Shown one piece after another: positions 8,094 through 18,500 of a stretch of DNA of 36,889 bases (position 1 is the first letter of the stretch; the number at the start of each line of letters is the position of its first letter). This DNA comes from UBA10161 sp038891035. GTDB taxonomy: Archaea > Micrarchaeota > Micrarchaeia > Anstonellales > Anstonellaceae. The notes below the pieces were generated by a model. It searched no databases and had not been told where the DNA came from. It saw only the letters and a program-made list of their open reading frames with translations. Position numbers and translations under genes: made by a program. The stretch spans positions 1 to 36,889 of the forward strand of contig JAWAEW010000011.1 in assembly GCA_038891035.1 (NCBI GenBank). Direction: 5' to 3'.

Positions 8094-8888
8094 CTATTTT
8101 TTCTTTTTTGACTTTCGCACAAGCTCACTAAATCCATCCAGCACCTCAAGAGGCAAAGGTATAATTACAGTGTTTGAAGCAGATGGTCCCAAACCATCTA
8201 TAGTCTGCAAAGTTCTCAACTGAATGCTTGCAGGAACTGATGACATTATTTTTGCAGCCTCAGCCAAGTTCTTTGCAGCAAGTCTGTCGCCTTCAGACTT
8301 TATTATCGTAGCTCGCTTTTCTCGCTCTGCGGCAGCTTGTCTGCTCATGAGTCTCTTCAAGTCGTCAGGCACATCCACATCCTGCAATTTGATCGCCGTG
8401 ACATCAAGGCCCCATCCTTCTGTAACCTCTTCCACAACCTTTTGTATTTTTTCTCCAATCAGCCCTCTTTCGCTTAGTACTTCATCTAGGTTCATGGAGC
8501 CAATTACATCTCTTAGCGCTGTTTGAGCATACTGACCCATCGCATATGTGAAGTTTTGCACTTTCATGACGGCATCTTCTGGGCGGACTACTTTGAAGTA
8601 AAGCACACCATTTACTGACACAGGGACGTTATCCTTGGTCATGACTGATTGCTTTGGAATATCCAAAGTCAAAATCCTCATATCTACTTTCCTCAGCTCC
8701 TGCAAAATCGGAATAATTATAGTGATCCCAGGCTCTCTTGTTCCGCTGTACTTTCCAAGAAAGAATACCACTCCTTTTTCGTATTGGTAAATTACATGCA
8801 CAAACAGCTTGATCAGCACAATCAATACGATAGCAGCAAAAAGCAGCTCTACATTTGCCAAAATTCCAATCAACACATCAAATATCAT
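8094..8888 (-). CDS. SPFH/Band 7 (stomatin/slipin-like) membrane-anchored protein
   Basis: The 264-residue protein has an N-terminal membrane anchor (about 5-30), then the Band 7 domain: YQYEKGVVFFLGKYSGTREPG, the slipin signature TLDIPKQSVMTKDNVPV, and ALRDVIGSMNLDEVLSERG. A charged helical region follows (AAAEREKRATIIKSEGDR) and a C-terminal oligomerisation segment ending in lysines. Slipins assemble into membrane rings and in archaea often partner NfeD and a membrane protease, neither of which is adjacent here. The ATG at 8888 is chosen because GGGTGG precedes it by 4 nt; an in-frame GTG lies 18 nt upstream. It is divergent from the acyltransferase gene. Confidence 0.9.
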   Translation of the reverse strand: MIFDVLIGILANVELLFAAIVLIVLIKLFVHVIYQYEKGVVFFLGKYSGTREPGITIIIPILQELRKVDMRILTLDIPKQSVMTKDNVPVSVNGVLYFKVVRPEDAVMKVQNFTYAMGQYAQTALRDVIGSMNLDEVLSERGLIGEKIQKVVEEVTEGWGLDVTAIKLQDVDVPDDLKRLMSRQAAAEREKRATIIKSEGDRLAAKNLAEAAKIMSSVPASIQLRTLQTIDGLGPSASNTVIIPLPLEVLDGFSELVRKSKKKK

Positions 8889-8960
8889 TCTTCCACCCAA
8901 AGCCACTTTTACTTCCTTTTAATTTGGAAAGCTTTTATTTTTTCTGTTGAGGATACTCTC

Positions 8961-9431
8961 GTGCGCAACTTGAGGGAATTTTGCTGCAAAGGAAATTCTT
9001 TGAAATACTGGTGGAAAGTGAAAAATCCTCTAGCAGTCGTTTTCAATTTTCTTCTTATTTATTGTGCCAGATTTTTTCCATCAACTAGGTTAAAAACTTG
9101 GGCATATAGGCTTTGTGGGGCAAAAATAGGCAAAAATACCACTTTTGGGTTTGGTGCAATGCTTGATTTCTTTTTCCCAGAGCTTATAGAAGTTGGGGAA
9201 GAGACAATAATCGGCTACAATACAGTAATTTTGGCCCATGAGTTTCTGCAGGGCAAGTACAGGGTAGGAAAAGTCAAAATAGGCAAAAGTGCAATGATTG
9301 GGGCAAACTGTACTATTTTACCAGGAATATCAATAGGTGATAGGGCCTGCATTTGTGCAATGTCTTTAGTAAACAAAGATGTGCCTGCAGGCCAAACCTG
9401 GGGCGGTGTTCCTGCAAGGCGAATCAAATGA
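8961..9431 (+). CDS. Left-handed beta-helix acyltransferase (hexapeptide-repeat family)
   Basis: This 156-residue protein begins with a hydrophobic, probably membrane-associated helix (PLAVVFNFLLIYCARFF), then hexapeptide repeats of a left-handed beta-helix: AKIGKNTTFGFGAML, IEVGEETIIGYNTVI, VKIGKSAMIGANCTILPG, ISIGDRACICAMSLV. It ends with the usual DVPAGQTWGGVPARRIK cap. A His in the loop ILAHEF is a candidate catalytic residue. Such enzymes transfer acetyl or acyl groups to sugars or other small acceptors; the acceptor cannot be told. GTG at 8961 is chosen because TTGAGGA precedes it and the extension further upstream lies inside the opposing SPFH gene. Its stop overlaps the next start (ATGA). 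Confidence 0.85.
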   Translation: MRNLREFCCKGNSLKYWWKVKNPLAVVFNFLLIYCARFFPSTRLKTWAYRLCGAKIGKNTTFGFGAMLDFFFPELIEVGEETIIGYNTVILAHEFLQGKYRVGKVKIGKSAMIGANCTILPGISIGDRACICAMSLVNKDVPAGQTWGGVPARRIK

Positions 9432-9988
9432 AAGTCACACTCATTATATTCGTCCATTTTCTTGCAGTGATAGCAGGACTATATTACTACTGGGACCAGC
9501 TTCTTTCAACTTCTCCTTTGCTTCTGATATTTGTTCCTGACTGCCCGCTTTATGTATTGCTTGCCTTACCTTTGCTTTTGAACAAGACAAAAAGCATCTT
9601 CTATTCGTTTTTTGTCAGCAGCGGGCTTGTCAAATATGGATTTTGGACAGTTTTTGTCCTTTTATTTTACTCAGAAGTTTATTTTGCTCCAGCGTTTTTC
9701 ATGGTCTCTTCAATTTTTTTGCTTGGACATATTGGCATGGTACTTGAAGGGCTGTACTTTTTGCCCAAAGCTCAGCTCAACTATTATCAGCTGTTCTTCA
9801 TAACTGCCTGGTTTTTGATCAATGATTTTGCAGATTACTACTTAGGCACAGTCCCCTCTATACCTTTTCAGCAGAGAGAAATTGTTGTTGGATTGACGGT
9901 AGCTTCAAGCTTTGTAGTCCCGACCTTTCTTTTTGTACTAAAAAGAGATATTGCCAAGTTGAAAGAAAAGGTTTTGTGGCTTTCTTAG
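9428..9988 (+). CDS. DUF1405 (YpjA-like) integral membrane protein
   Basis: This 186-residue protein has about six transmembrane helices. Landmarks of the DUF1405/YpjA family are visible: VPDCPLYVLLALP near the second helix, KYGFWTV, GHIGMVLEGLYF and the acidic NDFADYYLGT. Its function is unknown. The ATG overlaps the stop of the acyltransferase gene by 4 nt, so the two are translationally coupled and may work on the same envelope component. The longer frame from 9353 would overlap the upstream gene and is not needed. Its TAG stop interlocks with the gyrA stop codon on the other strand. Confidence 0.8.
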   Translation: MKVTLIIFVHFLAVIAGLYYYWDQLLSTSPLLLIFVPDCPLYVLLALPLLLNKTKSIFYSFFVSSGLVKYGFWTVFVLLFYSEVYFAPAFFMVSSIFLLGHIGMVLEGLYFLPKAQLNYYQLFFITAWFLINDFADYYLGTVPSIPFQQREIVVGLTVASSFVVPTFLFVLKRDIAKLKEKVLWLS

Positions 9989-12453
9989 ACATTTTGACCT
10001 AAGTTAGCGCCTGGCTCTGCTTCCGGCTCGGCTTCACTTTTGGCTTCCGCCTCCAGCTTCTCTACCGCAATTATTTTTTCGCCTTCCTCAAGCTTCATCA
10101 GCCGCACTCCATTTGTGTTTCGCCCAATAATGCTAATATCCCTGGCACGGATGCGTATTATCTTCCCTCCGCTTGAAACCAGCAGCACCTCGTCTTCATC
10201 CCTTACAGCAGCTATCCCAACTACTTTCCCATTCCTTCCACGGGTCTTTATGTTGATTATGCCCTTTCCTCCGCGCGACTGAATTCTATATTCCAAAATA
10301 GGCGTTCTTTTACCATACCCGTTTTCAGTAACTGTCAAAAGTGTCTCGCTTTCATCAAGCGCCATCCCTACAACCGCATCCCCCTCATTGAGCCTTATGC
10401 CGATCACACCCTGACCTGTCCTTCCTATCTGGCGAACTTCCTTTTCATTAAACCTTATCGCATATCCTTGGCTCGTAGCTATAATTATATCTCTCTTTCC
10501 GTCAGTCTTCTTGGCATCAATTAGGACATCCCCTTTCTTTATAGTTATGCCAATTATCCCCCCTTTCCTCGGACGGGCATACTCTGCCATGCTGGTGCGC
10601 TTGATGGTTCCGTTTCTAGTAAGCATTACCAAATATTCCTCGGCCTTGAAATCTCTGGTTTTTATCCAAGCGCTTATTTTTTCTTCTTTCAGCTCAAGCA
10701 AGTTCACTATAGCCTTGCCTATGGAATATCGGGTTCCAGCAGGTATCTTGTAGACTTTTAGCCAATGCACATTCCCTTTGTCTGTAAAGAATAGCAAATA
10801 ATCATGCGTTGAGGCAAGAATTACGTCTTTTATTCTGTCTTCTTCCTTGGTCTCAGAGCCAATTACTCCTTTTCCTCCTCTTCTTTGGGCTTTGTATTGG
10901 TTTATTGGTACCCTTTTTACATATCCATCCTGTGTAATTAACACTGCTACTTCTTCTTCCGCAATTAAATCCTCAATTTCAACTTCCTCATCTTCACCTT
11001 CCACAATCTGAGTCCTTCTTTTATCTGCATATTTCTGCTTCAGCTCCCAAAGTTCATCCTTTATTATCTGGTAAAGCAGTTTCTCGTCCGCAAGCACTTT
11101 CTGCAAGTGCTCTATCTTTTTGGCAAGCTCCACATTTTCTTCTTCTAGCTTTTTCGACTCCAAAGCAGAAAGTTTCCTTATTTTCATTTCAAGTATGGCT
11201 TCTGCCTGCTTTTCAGTCAATCCAAAGTCTGCAACAAGCTGGGTAAGAGGTTCTTTCGCAGTCTTTACGACTTTTATTATTTCATCTATTTTTTGAACAG
11301 CAAGCAACAAGCCTTCTACAATGTGCTTTCTTTCTTGGGCTACTTTCAGCTCAAATGTACTCCTTCTTTTCACTATGTTTAGTCTATGGTCTAAAAACAG
11401 TCGTAGCATCTGCTCCAAGCTTAGGGTTTTAGGCTCTCCGTTTACCAAAGCAACATTGTTTATCCCAAATGCGCTTTCAAGTTGGGTATGTGCATAAAGT
11501 TGGTTGAGAACTACTTGCGGGTTTGCATCTTTTTTCAACTCTATGTAAATGTGCATTCCTTGTCTGTCTGAGCGGTCCGCAATATCCGCCACTCCTTCAA
11601 TTTTTTTATCTCTGGCAAGCTGAGCTATTGTCTTTATCAGCTCTGCTTTGTTTACTTGATATGGAAGCTCGGTTATGATTATAGCAGCCTTTTTTTCTTT
11701 TGTTTGGACAATCTCCGCCCTCCCTCTGACTTTTATTATGCCCTTCCCGCTAAAATAAGCCTCAGTAATCCCTCTTCTCCCTATTATCACTCCTCCTGTA
11801 GGAAAATCAGGCCCTTGCACAATCCCAAGTAGACTTTCTTGGCTTATGGCCGGATTGTCAATCATTGCAATCAGCGCATCTACGATTTCACCCAAATTGT
11901 GTGGAGGAATATTCGTAGCCATTCCAACCGCAATCCCAGAAGAGCCATTCACAAGCAGATTTGGAGCCTTGCACGGAAGAACTACCGGCTCTTTTAACGT
12001 AGCATCAAAATTGAGTACAAAGTCAACTGTTTCTTTTTCTATATCCTGCAGCATTTCCTCTGCAAAGCGATTGAGTCTTGCCTCAGTATAACGCATTGCA
12101 GCAGGACTATCTCCGTCTATTGAGCCAAAGTTTCCTTGCCCGTCAATCAAAGGATATCTCATTGAAAAGTTTTGAGCCATTCTCACCATAGCATCGTATA
12201 TTGCTACATCTCCATGTGGATGATACTTACCAAGAACCTCTCCTACAATCCTTGCAGATTTTTTGTAAGGTTTGTCATGGGTGTTTGAAAGCTCATACAT
12301 TGCATAAAGTATTCTTCTGTGAACCGGCTTTAGCCCATCACTTACATCAGGAAGCGCCCTGCCAACTATGACTGACATTGCATAATCCAAGTAAGCGCTT
12401 TGCATCTCCTTTTCAACAGCCCTTGGAACAATCTTTTCATCTTTAGTCTGCAT
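9985..12453 (-). CDS. gyrA: DNA gyrase subunit A
   Basis: This is the breakage-reunion subunit of type IIA topoisomerase, which with GyrB introduces negative supercoils. The winged-helix and tower domains carry the catalytic tyrosine in AAMRYTEAR. If translation starts at the ATG after GAGGGGG (12453), that residue is Tyr122, the E. coli number. The preceding in-frame ATG overlaps the gyrB stop and is the alternative start. The GyrA box QRRGGKG (about 523-529) opens a C-terminal beta-propeller with repeated GGKGI/GIIGI blades, which separates gyrase from topoisomerase IV. In the quinolone pocket, the Ser83-equivalent is Val (HGDVAIYD) while Asp87 is kept. The tail is acidic. Gyrase in archaea is regarded as bacterial in origin. 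Confidence 0.97.
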   Translation of the reverse strand: MQTKDEKIVPRAVEKEMQSAYLDYAMSVIVGRALPDVSDGLKPVHRRILYAMYELSNTHDKPYKKSARIVGEVLGKYHPHGDVAIYDAMVRMAQNFSMRYPLIDGQGNFGSIDGDSPAAMRYTEARLNRFAEEMLQDIEKETVDFVLNFDATLKEPVVLPCKAPNLLVNGSSGIAVGMATNIPPHNLGEIVDALIAMIDNPAISQESLLGIVQGPDFPTGGVIIGRRGITEAYFSGKGIIKVRGRAEIVQTKEKKAAIIITELPYQVNKAELIKTIAQLARDKKIEGVADIADRSDRQGMHIYIELKKDANPQVVLNQLYAHTQLESAFGINNVALVNGEPKTLSLEQMLRLFLDHRLNIVKRRSTFELKVAQERKHIVEGLLLAVQKIDEIIKVVKTAKEPLTQLVADFGLTEKQAEAILEMKIRKLSALESKKLEEENVELAKKIEHLQKVLADEKLLYQIIKDELWELKQKYADKRRTQIVEGEDEEVEIEDLIAEEEVAVLITQDGYVKRVPINQYKAQRRGGKGVIGSETKEEDRIKDVILASTHDYLLFFTDKGNVHWLKVYKIPAGTRYSIGKAIVNLLELKEEKISAWIKTRDFKAEEYLVMLTRNGTIKRTSMAEYARPRKGGIIGITIKKGDVLIDAKKTDGKRDIIIATSQGYAIRFNEKEVRQIGRTGQGVIGIRLNEGDAVVGMALDESETLLTVTENGYGKRTPILEYRIQSRGGKGIINIKTRGRNGKVVGIAAVRDEDEVLLVSSGGKIIRIRARDISIIGRNTNGVRLMKLEEGEKIIAVEKLEAEAKSEAEPEAEPGANLGQNV

Positions 12454-12461
12454 TTTCCCCC

Positions 12462-14360
12462 TCATATATCAAGGTTTTTGACCTCTTTTGCATGCACTTC
12501 AATGAACTCTTTGCGGGGTTCAACGGCATCTCCCATCAATATGGTGAATATTTCATCTGCCTTCATTGCATCTTCCACATGGACTTTAAGCAAAACTCGG
12601 TTTGCAGGGTCCATAGTAGTAGTCCAAAGCTGTTCAGGATTCATCTCGCCTAGCCCCTTATATCTTTGAACTGTTGCGCCTTCCCATTCCTGCAGTATTC
12701 TATCTTTTTCTGCGTCGCTGTATGCATACTTCTCCTCTTTTCCTTTTTTGATGCGATAAAGTGGAGGCTGGGCAATGTAAACATGGCCTTTTTCCAGCAA
12801 CTCCTTCAAATACCTGAAAAACAAGGTAAGCAAAAGAGTCCTGATATGTGCCCCGTCTACATCAGCATCAGTCATAATTATTATTTTGTGGTAGCGCAGT
12901 TTCTTTATGTCAAAATCTTCTCCAAATCCTGTCCCAATCGCAGAAATCAAAGTCTTAATCTCTTCATTATTCAGTATTTTTACAATTGGAGCCTTCTCAA
13001 CATTTAGTATTTTCCCCCTCAGCGGCAAAATGGCCTGAAATCTTCTGTCTCTTCCTTGCTTTGCACTTCCTCCAGCAGAATCCCCTTCAACTATGTAAAG
13101 CTCGCTTTTTGCAGGATCTTCTTCAGTGCAATCTGCAAGCTTGCCTGGCAAAATTCCCGATTCCATCGCTCCTTTTCTTCTCACAAGCTCCCTTGCCTTT
13201 TGTGCTGCTTCTCTTGCTTGTGCCGCAGAAAGCGCCTTTTCTACAATTTTTCGTGCATCAGCAGGGTTTTCTTCCATATACCTGCTTAACTTCTCATACA
13301 CGATTGATTCCACAATACCCTTTACTTCGGAATTTCCAAGCTTTGTTTTTGTCTGCCCCTCAAACTGCGGATGCGGTAGCTTTACCGAGATAACTGCTGC
13401 AAGCCCTTCTTTTAAGTCTTCTCCGCTTATCTTTATGGGCTCTTTTTTGTTCAGGTTAGCTTCCACATATTCATTAACAACCCGCGTGAGTGCAGACTTG
13501 AAGCCTACTAAGTGAAATCCTCCTTCCACTGTGTTGATGTTGTTTGCAAATGTGTAGATATTATCGGCATACCCTTCATTATACTGCATTGCCACCTCAA
13601 CATCTATTTCTCCTTCTTGCTTTTGGAAGTAGATAACTTTGGTTATCGGGACCTTGTTTTTGTTGATATGTTCGACAAAAGAAACCAGTCCGCCTTCATA
13701 GCAGTGCACCTGCGTCTCTCCTGTAAGCTCATTTCTTATTGTGATGCACAGCCCTTTATTTAGAAAAGCAAGTTCTCTCATGCGGTTTGCAAGCACCTCA
13801 AAATTGAATTCTACATTTTTGAAGATAAGCGAGTCCGGCTTAAATCTTACCTTTGTGCCACTTCCTTTGGTTTCTCCCACCTGATAAACCGGGGTGACAG
13901 GCTTCCCTCTTTCATAGCGCTGGCGATATATCTTACCGTCTCTTTTTACTTCCACTTCTAGCCATTCAGAAAGGGCGTTCACTACTGAAACACCGACTCC
14001 GTGAAGACCGCCAGATACTTTGTAGGTTTTATTGTCAAATTTTCCCCCAGCATGAAGTACGGTCATTACCACTTCAAGGGCAGATTTGCCCGTCTCTTCA
14101 TGTATCTCAACAGGTATTCCTCTTCCATCATCAGTTACCGAAACTACTCCTCCATCTCCAATGGAGACTTCTATGTTTTTTGCATAGCCGGCAAGAGCCT
14201 CATCGACGCTGTTGTCTACCACTTCATATACAAGGTGGTGCAACCCCCTTTCAGCGGTATCTCCAATATACATGGCTGGTCTTTTTCTTACAGCTTCAAT
14301 TCCTCCCAACACCTGTATGCTTTTTGCGGTATACTCATGCACTTTGCTGCCTTCTTCCAT
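12462..14360 (-). CDS. gyrB: DNA gyrase subunit B
   Basis: This is the ATPase subunit of gyrase. The GHKL domain shows SIQVLGGIEAVRKRPAMYIGDT, the Mg-binding Asn in EVVDNSVDEAL, DDGRGIPV and GLHGVGVSVVNALS. The TOPRIM domain shows EGDSAGGSAKQGRDRRFQA and the metal-binding DADVDGAHI. The C-terminus has RYKGLGEMNPEQLW. The ATG at 14360 gives 632 residues and an N-terminus like other GyrB proteins; the longer frame needs a TTG at 14387 without a clear ribosome site. gyrA follows with an ATGA overlap or 8-nt gap depending on its start. A palindrome and a TATA box lie upstream. Confidence 0.97.
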   Translation of the reverse strand: MEEGSKVHEYTAKSIQVLGGIEAVRKRPAMYIGDTAERGLHHLVYEVVDNSVDEALAGYAKNIEVSIGDGGVVSVTDDGRGIPVEIHEETGKSALEVVMTVLHAGGKFDNKTYKVSGGLHGVGVSVVNALSEWLEVEVKRDGKIYRQRYERGKPVTPVYQVGETKGSGTKVRFKPDSLIFKNVEFNFEVLANRMRELAFLNKGLCITIRNELTGETQVHCYEGGLVSFVEHINKNKVPITKVIYFQKQEGEIDVEVAMQYNEGYADNIYTFANNINTVEGGFHLVGFKSALTRVVNEYVEANLNKKEPIKISGEDLKEGLAAVISVKLPHPQFEGQTKTKLGNSEVKGIVESIVYEKLSRYMEENPADARKIVEKALSAAQAREAAQKARELVRRKGAMESGILPGKLADCTEEDPAKSELYIVEGDSAGGSAKQGRDRRFQAILPLRGKILNVEKAPIVKILNNEEIKTLISAIGTGFGEDFDIKKLRYHKIIIMTDADVDGAHIRTLLLTLFFRYLKELLEKGHVYIAQPPLYRIKKGKEEKYAYSDAEKDRILQEWEGATVQRYKGLGEMNPEQLWTTTMDPANRVLLKVHVEDAMKADEIFTILMGDAVEPRKEFIEVHAKEVKNLDI

Positions 14361-14440
14361 TTCATCAACTTTTTTGCCTAAAGCCAAGGCTGATTTTGTC
14401 TTGCTTTTTTGATTTTGCCAAAAGTTTTTCCATAAGCAAG

Positions 14441-14453
14441 TTTACGACGTAAA
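14441..14453. promoter_or_regulatory. 13-bp palindrome in the gyrB leader
   Basis: TTTACGACGTAAA is a perfect 6-1-6 inverted repeat. The likely gyrB TATA box, CCTTTTAAAGG at 14481-14491, would start transcription near 14461, placing the palindrome just downstream of the start. That is a typical repressor position. No regulator is identified. Confidence 0.4.
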
Positions 14454-14497
14454 TTCAATGCAAATTTTATCTCAAAGCAGCCTTTTAAAGGTATCCC

Positions 14498-15466
14498 TTA
14501 TTTTATCTCCCCAACAAGTTCTTCCAGCAAATCCTCAAGTGTGACAATGCCTAAAAACTTCCCTTTCTCATTTTCCACAATTGCAATATTTCTGCCAAGC
14601 TTCTGAAGTCTTGCAAATGCCTCAGAAACCTTTACTTTAGGGTGAAATCGCACGGGCTCCCATGCTATTTTTGAGATGTGCCAGTCTGGATGCTGATAAA
14701 GCGCTCTTCCCAATATCTTTACAGAAACTGTCCCAATCACCTTCCCCTTCAGAAGCACTGGAAATCGAGAGTATTGAGTATTCTGAAGTACTTTGCGGTG
14801 GGCGGTTGCAACCAGCATCTTTCCATCCAGTGCAACCACTTTGCTTTTTGGTGTCATAGCCTGCTCAACTGTGCGGTCATTGAAATCCAGCACATTCTCA
14901 ATCATCTCCTTTTCTTTTTCAGTAATGCCTTTGCTTTTTGCCCCGAGCTTTATAGCAGATCTTATTTCGTCTTCAGTGAATTTCTCGATACCAGTTGCAC
15001 GGCTATATACTCCTGGAATCAGGTAGTTGATGGCGTCAAACAACAAAACAAGCGGAAAGACCAAATAATAGTAAGACTCGAGAGCCGGGCCAACCAGCAA
15101 CATTATCTTTTCGCTGTGGGAAGTGGCAAAGCTTTTCGGTACTATATCCCCAAACGTCAAGATAAGAAAAGTCATTATTGCAATTGCAATTCCTAGTCCT
15201 GCGTCACCCCAAATTCCTATTGCAACTGCTGTTGCCATTGCAGAGGCTGCAATATTTACAACATTGTTTCCAATCAGCAGGGCGATTACAATCTTTCGTC
15301 GCTTTGCTCTCAGCCTATGCAGGCTTTCTGCCCCAGGCGTCTTCTTTTCCATAAGCTCGTGTATCTTTACTGGTCCAATAGAAAGGAAAGCCACCTCAGT
15401 TGCTGCAAATACCCCTGACAGTAAAAGAAGAATTGCCAAAATGGCAATATCAATGTAAAGTTGCAT
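14498..15466 (-). CDS. CNNM/DUF21 membrane protein with CBS-domain pair (CorC/hemolysin C-like family)
   Basis: This 322-residue protein has an N-terminal DUF21 (CNNM) transmembrane domain of about four helices, including GVFAATEVAFLSIGP, IGNNVVNIAASAMAT and FGDIVPKSFA. A linker (IKLGAKSKGITEKEKEMIENVLDFNDRTVEQAMTP) and two CBS domains follow (about 205-320, ending VTLEDLLEELVGEIK). Relatives in bacteria, archaea and animals are linked to Mg2+ or Co2+ efflux, with the CBS pair binding adenosine nucleotides. The C-terminal CorC_HlyC domain of longer homologues is absent. It lies 36 nt behind the ribonucleotide reductase gene and ~110 nt before gyrB on the same strand. Confidence 0.9.
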   Translation of the reverse strand: MQLYIDIAILAILLLLSGVFAATEVAFLSIGPVKIHELMEKKTPGAESLHRLRAKRRKIVIALLIGNNVVNIAASAMATAVAIGIWGDAGLGIAIAIMTFLILTFGDIVPKSFATSHSEKIMLLVGPALESYYYLVFPLVLLFDAINYLIPGVYSRATGIEKFTEDEIRSAIKLGAKSKGITEKEKEMIENVLDFNDRTVEQAMTPKSKVVALDGKMLVATAHRKVLQNTQYSRFPVLLKGKVIGTVSVKILGRALYQHPDWHISKIAWEPVRFHPKVKVSEAFARLQKLGRNIAIVENEKGKFLGIVTLEDLLEELVGEIK

Positions 15467-15502
15467 GTAAGTTTTTCTCGCAGCTAAATAAAAATACCTA
15501 TC

Positions 15503-18500
15503 CTATGAGCATCCAGTAGTTTCACCGCAGTCAATGCATACTTGGCAGCTTCCATTTTGCTTGACTTTCATGGAGCCGCAACTTGGGCACTGCAAGCCCG
15601 TGAATCCTTGCGCCTTTGCATTCTTTGCTTTCTCTTCGAAATCCTCCTCCTTCTGCTGTTGTGAAGATTCAGTAGTGCCTGCAAGCTTTGTCTGGGATTT
15701 CTGCTCTTCTATTCTGGTTGCAGGCTCATGCGCAGTATCTCCGTTTATCGTCTTGACATGCACAAAATCACGCCTGTTGAGGTATTCGTAGCCAAGCACG
15801 CGGAAAACATAATCTATTATCGAGGTAGCATTCTTTATTGCCTCATGTCCAGTCACTACTCCTGAAGGCTCAAACCTTGTGAAAGTGAATGTATCCACAA
15901 ACTCCTCAAGCGGTACGCCATATTGCAATCCTTTGCTTACTGCAATTGCAAAGCAATTAAGTAGCGCTCGGTAGCCTGCGCCTTCCTTATACATGTCGAT
16001 AAATATCTCTCCCAATGTTCCATCTGGATACTCGCCAGTCTTGAGATATACTTTGTGGCCACCTACTCGTGCTTCCTGCACAAAGCCCCTCCTTTTTGGA
16101 GGAAGTTTTCTTCTGTTCATCGCCCTCCCAAGAATCTTAGATTGCAACTGCGCAGGTCCAAAAGTCTCATCTACATCCTCACCCATTCCAAGAAGCTGTG
16201 CAAGTTCGTCTTCATCCATGTCAGCAGTGGCATTAAGTGGCTGCGAAAGCTTGCTTCCGTCACGATAAAGTGCAATGCTTTTGAGCATATATTTCCAAGA
16301 TGTAAAGTACGCTTGCTTTATGTCCTCAATTGTGCTTTCAGCAGGCATATTGATGGTCTTGGAGATGGAGCCGCTTATGAACGGCTGTGCAGCCGCCATC
16401 ATTTTTATATGCCCCAAATATGAAATGAAGCGCTTTCCTTTTTTGCCGCACTTGTTTGCGCAATCAAACACTGGGTAGTGTTCTTGTGCAAGATGAGGTG
16501 CACCCTCAATAGTCATAGTACCGCACACATATTCGTTTGCTTCTTCGATCTGCTGCTTTGTGAAGCCCAGTTTTGAAAGCAAATCAAATTTCGGGTCGTT
16601 TATCTCCGCGCTGCTGAAGCCAAGGAGGCGCAAGAAGTCTTCGCCTAATACGTGCTTGTTGAACGCAAACCGTATGTCAAATATTCTGGGAAGCTCTGCT
16701 TCAACTCTTGCAATTTTTTCTTGAGTGAATCCCTTCGCTGCCAGGGTCTGCGGATTAATGTGAGGGCAGCCGTTCAAAGTTGCCCTCCCAAGAGCATACT
16801 GCTCTATTTCCCTTATCTGTTCTGCAGTATAGCCAAGTTTTGCAAGCGCCTTTTTGACAGAGCTGTTTACTATCTTGAAGTATCCACCTCCTGCCAGTTT
16901 CTTGAATTTTACAATTGCAAAATCAGGCTCTATGCCAGTAGTGTCGCAATCCATCTGCAAGCCGATTGTTCCAGTGGGTGCAATCACAGTCACTTGTGCA
17001 TTCCTGTAGCCGTATTTTTCACCCATCTGGTATGCTCTGTCCCAGCATTCTTGTGCAGCTTTCAGCAAATAATCTGGGCAAAATTGCGGGTTGATTCCCA
17101 TAGGCTTTACTGTAAGGCCTTCGTATTCGTTTTCAGAGGCATTGTAAGCTGCCCTCCTATGGTTTCTAATCACCCTCAGCATGTGTTGGCGATTCCTTTC
17201 AAATGCCTTAAATGGCCCAAGCTCACGCGCCATCTCAGCCGAGGTCGCATATGCTTCCCCACACATTATGGCAGTTATTGCTCCGCATATTGCAAGTCCT
17301 TGTGGGCTTTCGTAAGGTATTCCCATAATCATAAGCAATGTGCCCAAATTTGCATACCCCAGCCCAAGGGTGCGGAATTCAAAGCTCCTTTTTGCAATCT
17401 CTTTCGATGGGAATTGAGCCATCAAAACAGAAATTTCAAGCACTACAGTCCAAAGCCTCACAGCATGCTTGAATGCTTCAACATCAAACAAGCTATTTTT
17501 TTCATCATAAAATTTCGCAAGATTAAGGGACGCAAGGTTGCAGGCAGTGTCATCCAAGAACATGTATTCCGAGCAAGGGTTTGAGGCATTTATCCGTCCA
17601 TCCATCGGACAGGTGTGCCATTCATTTATAGTATCATCGAACTGAAGGCCTGGATCTGCGCAGCTCCATGCCGCATACGCTATCTGGTCCCAAAGCTGTC
17701 GCGCCTTGACAGTTTTCATAATACTTCCGTCAGTGCGAGCAATCAAATTCCATTCAGCATCGTTTTCAACAGCCCAGATGAATTTGTTGGAAATACGCAC
17801 AGAGTTATTGCTATTTTGACCAGAAACAGTGGTGTATGCCTCAGATTCGTAATGCGTGTCAAATACAGGAAAATCTATTTTGTCCTTGCCTTGCTTTGCA
17901 AGTGCAAGAGCCCTAAAAATGTAATTTATTGGCACATTGCGAGAGAGTGCCTTGACCACTGCAAGCTTTACTCTCTCATTTTTCAGGTCTGTAGTTTGCT
18001 CATCTTTTGCAACTTTGAGTATTTCGTTGAGATATTTTGCGCAGGCTTTGCTTCCTGCAACCATCGCTGCAACTTTTTGCTCTTCTACAACTTTCCAATT
18101 TATGAATTTTTCAATATCCGGATGATCAATATTTACAATTACCATTTTTGCTGCCCTTCTTGTTGTGCCTCCTGATTTGATCGCTCCTGCCGCCCGATCA
18201 TATATTTTCAGGAAAGACATAAGTCCAGAAGAGTATCCTCCTCCAGAAAGCTTCTCTCCTTCTGCTCTCAGACAAGAAAAGTTTGTCCCAGTTCCTGAGC
18301 CGTACTTAAACAGTCTTGCTTCGCGCACAACCAAATCGAATATTCCGCCTTCATTTACCAAGTCATCCTTGACAGATTGGATAAAGCAGGCATGCGGCTG
18401 AGGTCTGCTGTATGCATCTTCAGACGGCTTAACCTCACCTGTCTCTGGGTCTGCATAGTAATGTCCTTGCGGGCTTCCTTTTATGCCGTAAGCAAATGCA

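Noticed and set aside
8649..8960. N-terminal extension of the acyltransferase
   Set aside because: It lies almost wholly inside the SPFH coding region on the other strand, and the beta-helix protein has a complete start at GTG 8961 with a ribosome site.
13126..13515. Open frames opposite gyrB
   Set aside because: Low-complexity Ser/Phe-rich translations of the conserved GyrB strand, with no ribosome sites or promoters.
16652..17584. 310-codon open frame opposite the ribonucleotide reductase
   Set aside because: Antisense to the conserved catalytic region of nrdJ, Cys/Phe-rich with no recognisable domain; it is a codon-bias shadow.
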